The translations under genes were made by a program, and so were the position numbers. 5,750 nt of DNA, from contig JAUQOX010000185.1 in assembly GCA_030550695.1 (NCBI GenBank), positions 1 to 5,750 on the forward strand. Reading direction: 5' to 3'. Below the pieces are notes generated by a model. It saw only the letters and a program-made list of their open reading frames with translations, did no database searches and had not been told where the DNA came from. The DNA is from Gemmatimonadota bacterium (GTDB lineage Bacteria; Gemmatimonadota; Gemmatimonadetes; Longimicrobiales; Gaopeijiaceae). Positions 5,627-5,750 of the stretch are shown one piece after another (position 1 is the first letter of the stretch; every line of letters starts with the position of its first letter).

Positions 5627-5750
5627 ATGCGCGACGCGACCCTTACTGTGGCGGTGGTGACCGACGTGTTCCCCGAGTCGGCGGACTGGGACCGCTTGGT
5701 GGCGGTGGCCGAGGAGGCCCGGGAAGGGGGCGCCGAGTTGGTGATCCTCC
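5627..5750 (+). CDS. Probable nitrilase-superfamily (carbon-nitrogen hydrolase) protein, N-terminal fragment
   Basis: Only 41 codons are in the window. They match the start of the C-N hydrolase fold: a first beta-strand TVAVVTDVFPES, a helix ADWDRLVAVAEEAREGG, then a second strand AELVIL. In this family the second strand is followed by Pro-Glu, where Glu is the first residue of the Glu-Lys-Cys catalytic triad. The last base of the window is C, consistent with a following Pro codon, but the Glu itself is outside. Members hydrolyse amide or nitrile bonds in small molecules; the substrate cannot be told from this piece. ATG at 5627 has a purine-rich GGAAGG seven bases upstream. An in-frame ATG at 5540 is a less likely start. 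It lies 99 bp after the barrel gene on the same strand, possibly co-transcribed. Confidence 0.72.
   Translation, partial: MRDATLTVAVVTDVFPESADWDRLVAVAEEAREGGAELVIL

Noticed and set aside
1..5750. CRISPR array, tRNA, rRNA, insertion sequence or attachment site.
   Set aside because: No regularly spaced repeats, tRNA-like cloverleaf, rRNA-like sequence, transposase-like protein or terminal inverted repeats were seen on either strand.

Overview
The window is about two-thirds G+C, densely coding, and comes from a Gram-negative (diderm) bacterium. The diderm call rests on an exported protein with a predicted outer-membrane beta-barrel. The mix of proteins resembles what I know from Gemmatimonadota and relatives: a class III cyclase fused to a TolB-like domain, a kinase with a long unrecognised periplasmic region, and a barrel protein with a Cys-x-x-Cys N-terminal domain. 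That assignment is an inference from style, not a search result.

Layout. From the left edge to 1424, on the minus strand, lies a 3'-truncated gene for a membrane-anchored class III nucleotidyl cyclase. The order is catalytic domain, one membrane helix, TPR-like helices, TolB-like domain. A 203-bp spacer (1425-1627) separates it from a rightward gene pair that overlaps by 4 bp: a sensor histidine kinase (1628-3346, GTG start) and an OmpR/PhoB-type response regulator (3343-4035). A 172-bp gap follows, containing a 10-bp palindrome, a run of nine C and a small inverted repeat. Next is a secreted protein with a CPRC-containing N-terminal domain and a C-terminal beta-barrel (4208-5527). After a 99-bp gap with overlapping hairpins, the N-terminus of a probable nitrilase-superfamily amidohydrolase begins at 5627 and runs off the right edge.

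How they may work together. The kinase and regulator form a complete, canonical two-component system with all catalytic residues visible. The divergent cyclase and the downstream envelope protein are natural candidate targets of the regulator, and the spacer at 1425-1627 is the obvious place for shared control. This is inferred from position only; no convincing regulator binding site could be shown by eye. The window therefore looks like an envelope-sensing and signalling neighbourhood. The least characterised parts are the kinase's roughly 250-residue periplasmic sensor and the CPRC/barrel protein. I see no mobile element, CRISPR array, tRNA or rRNA.
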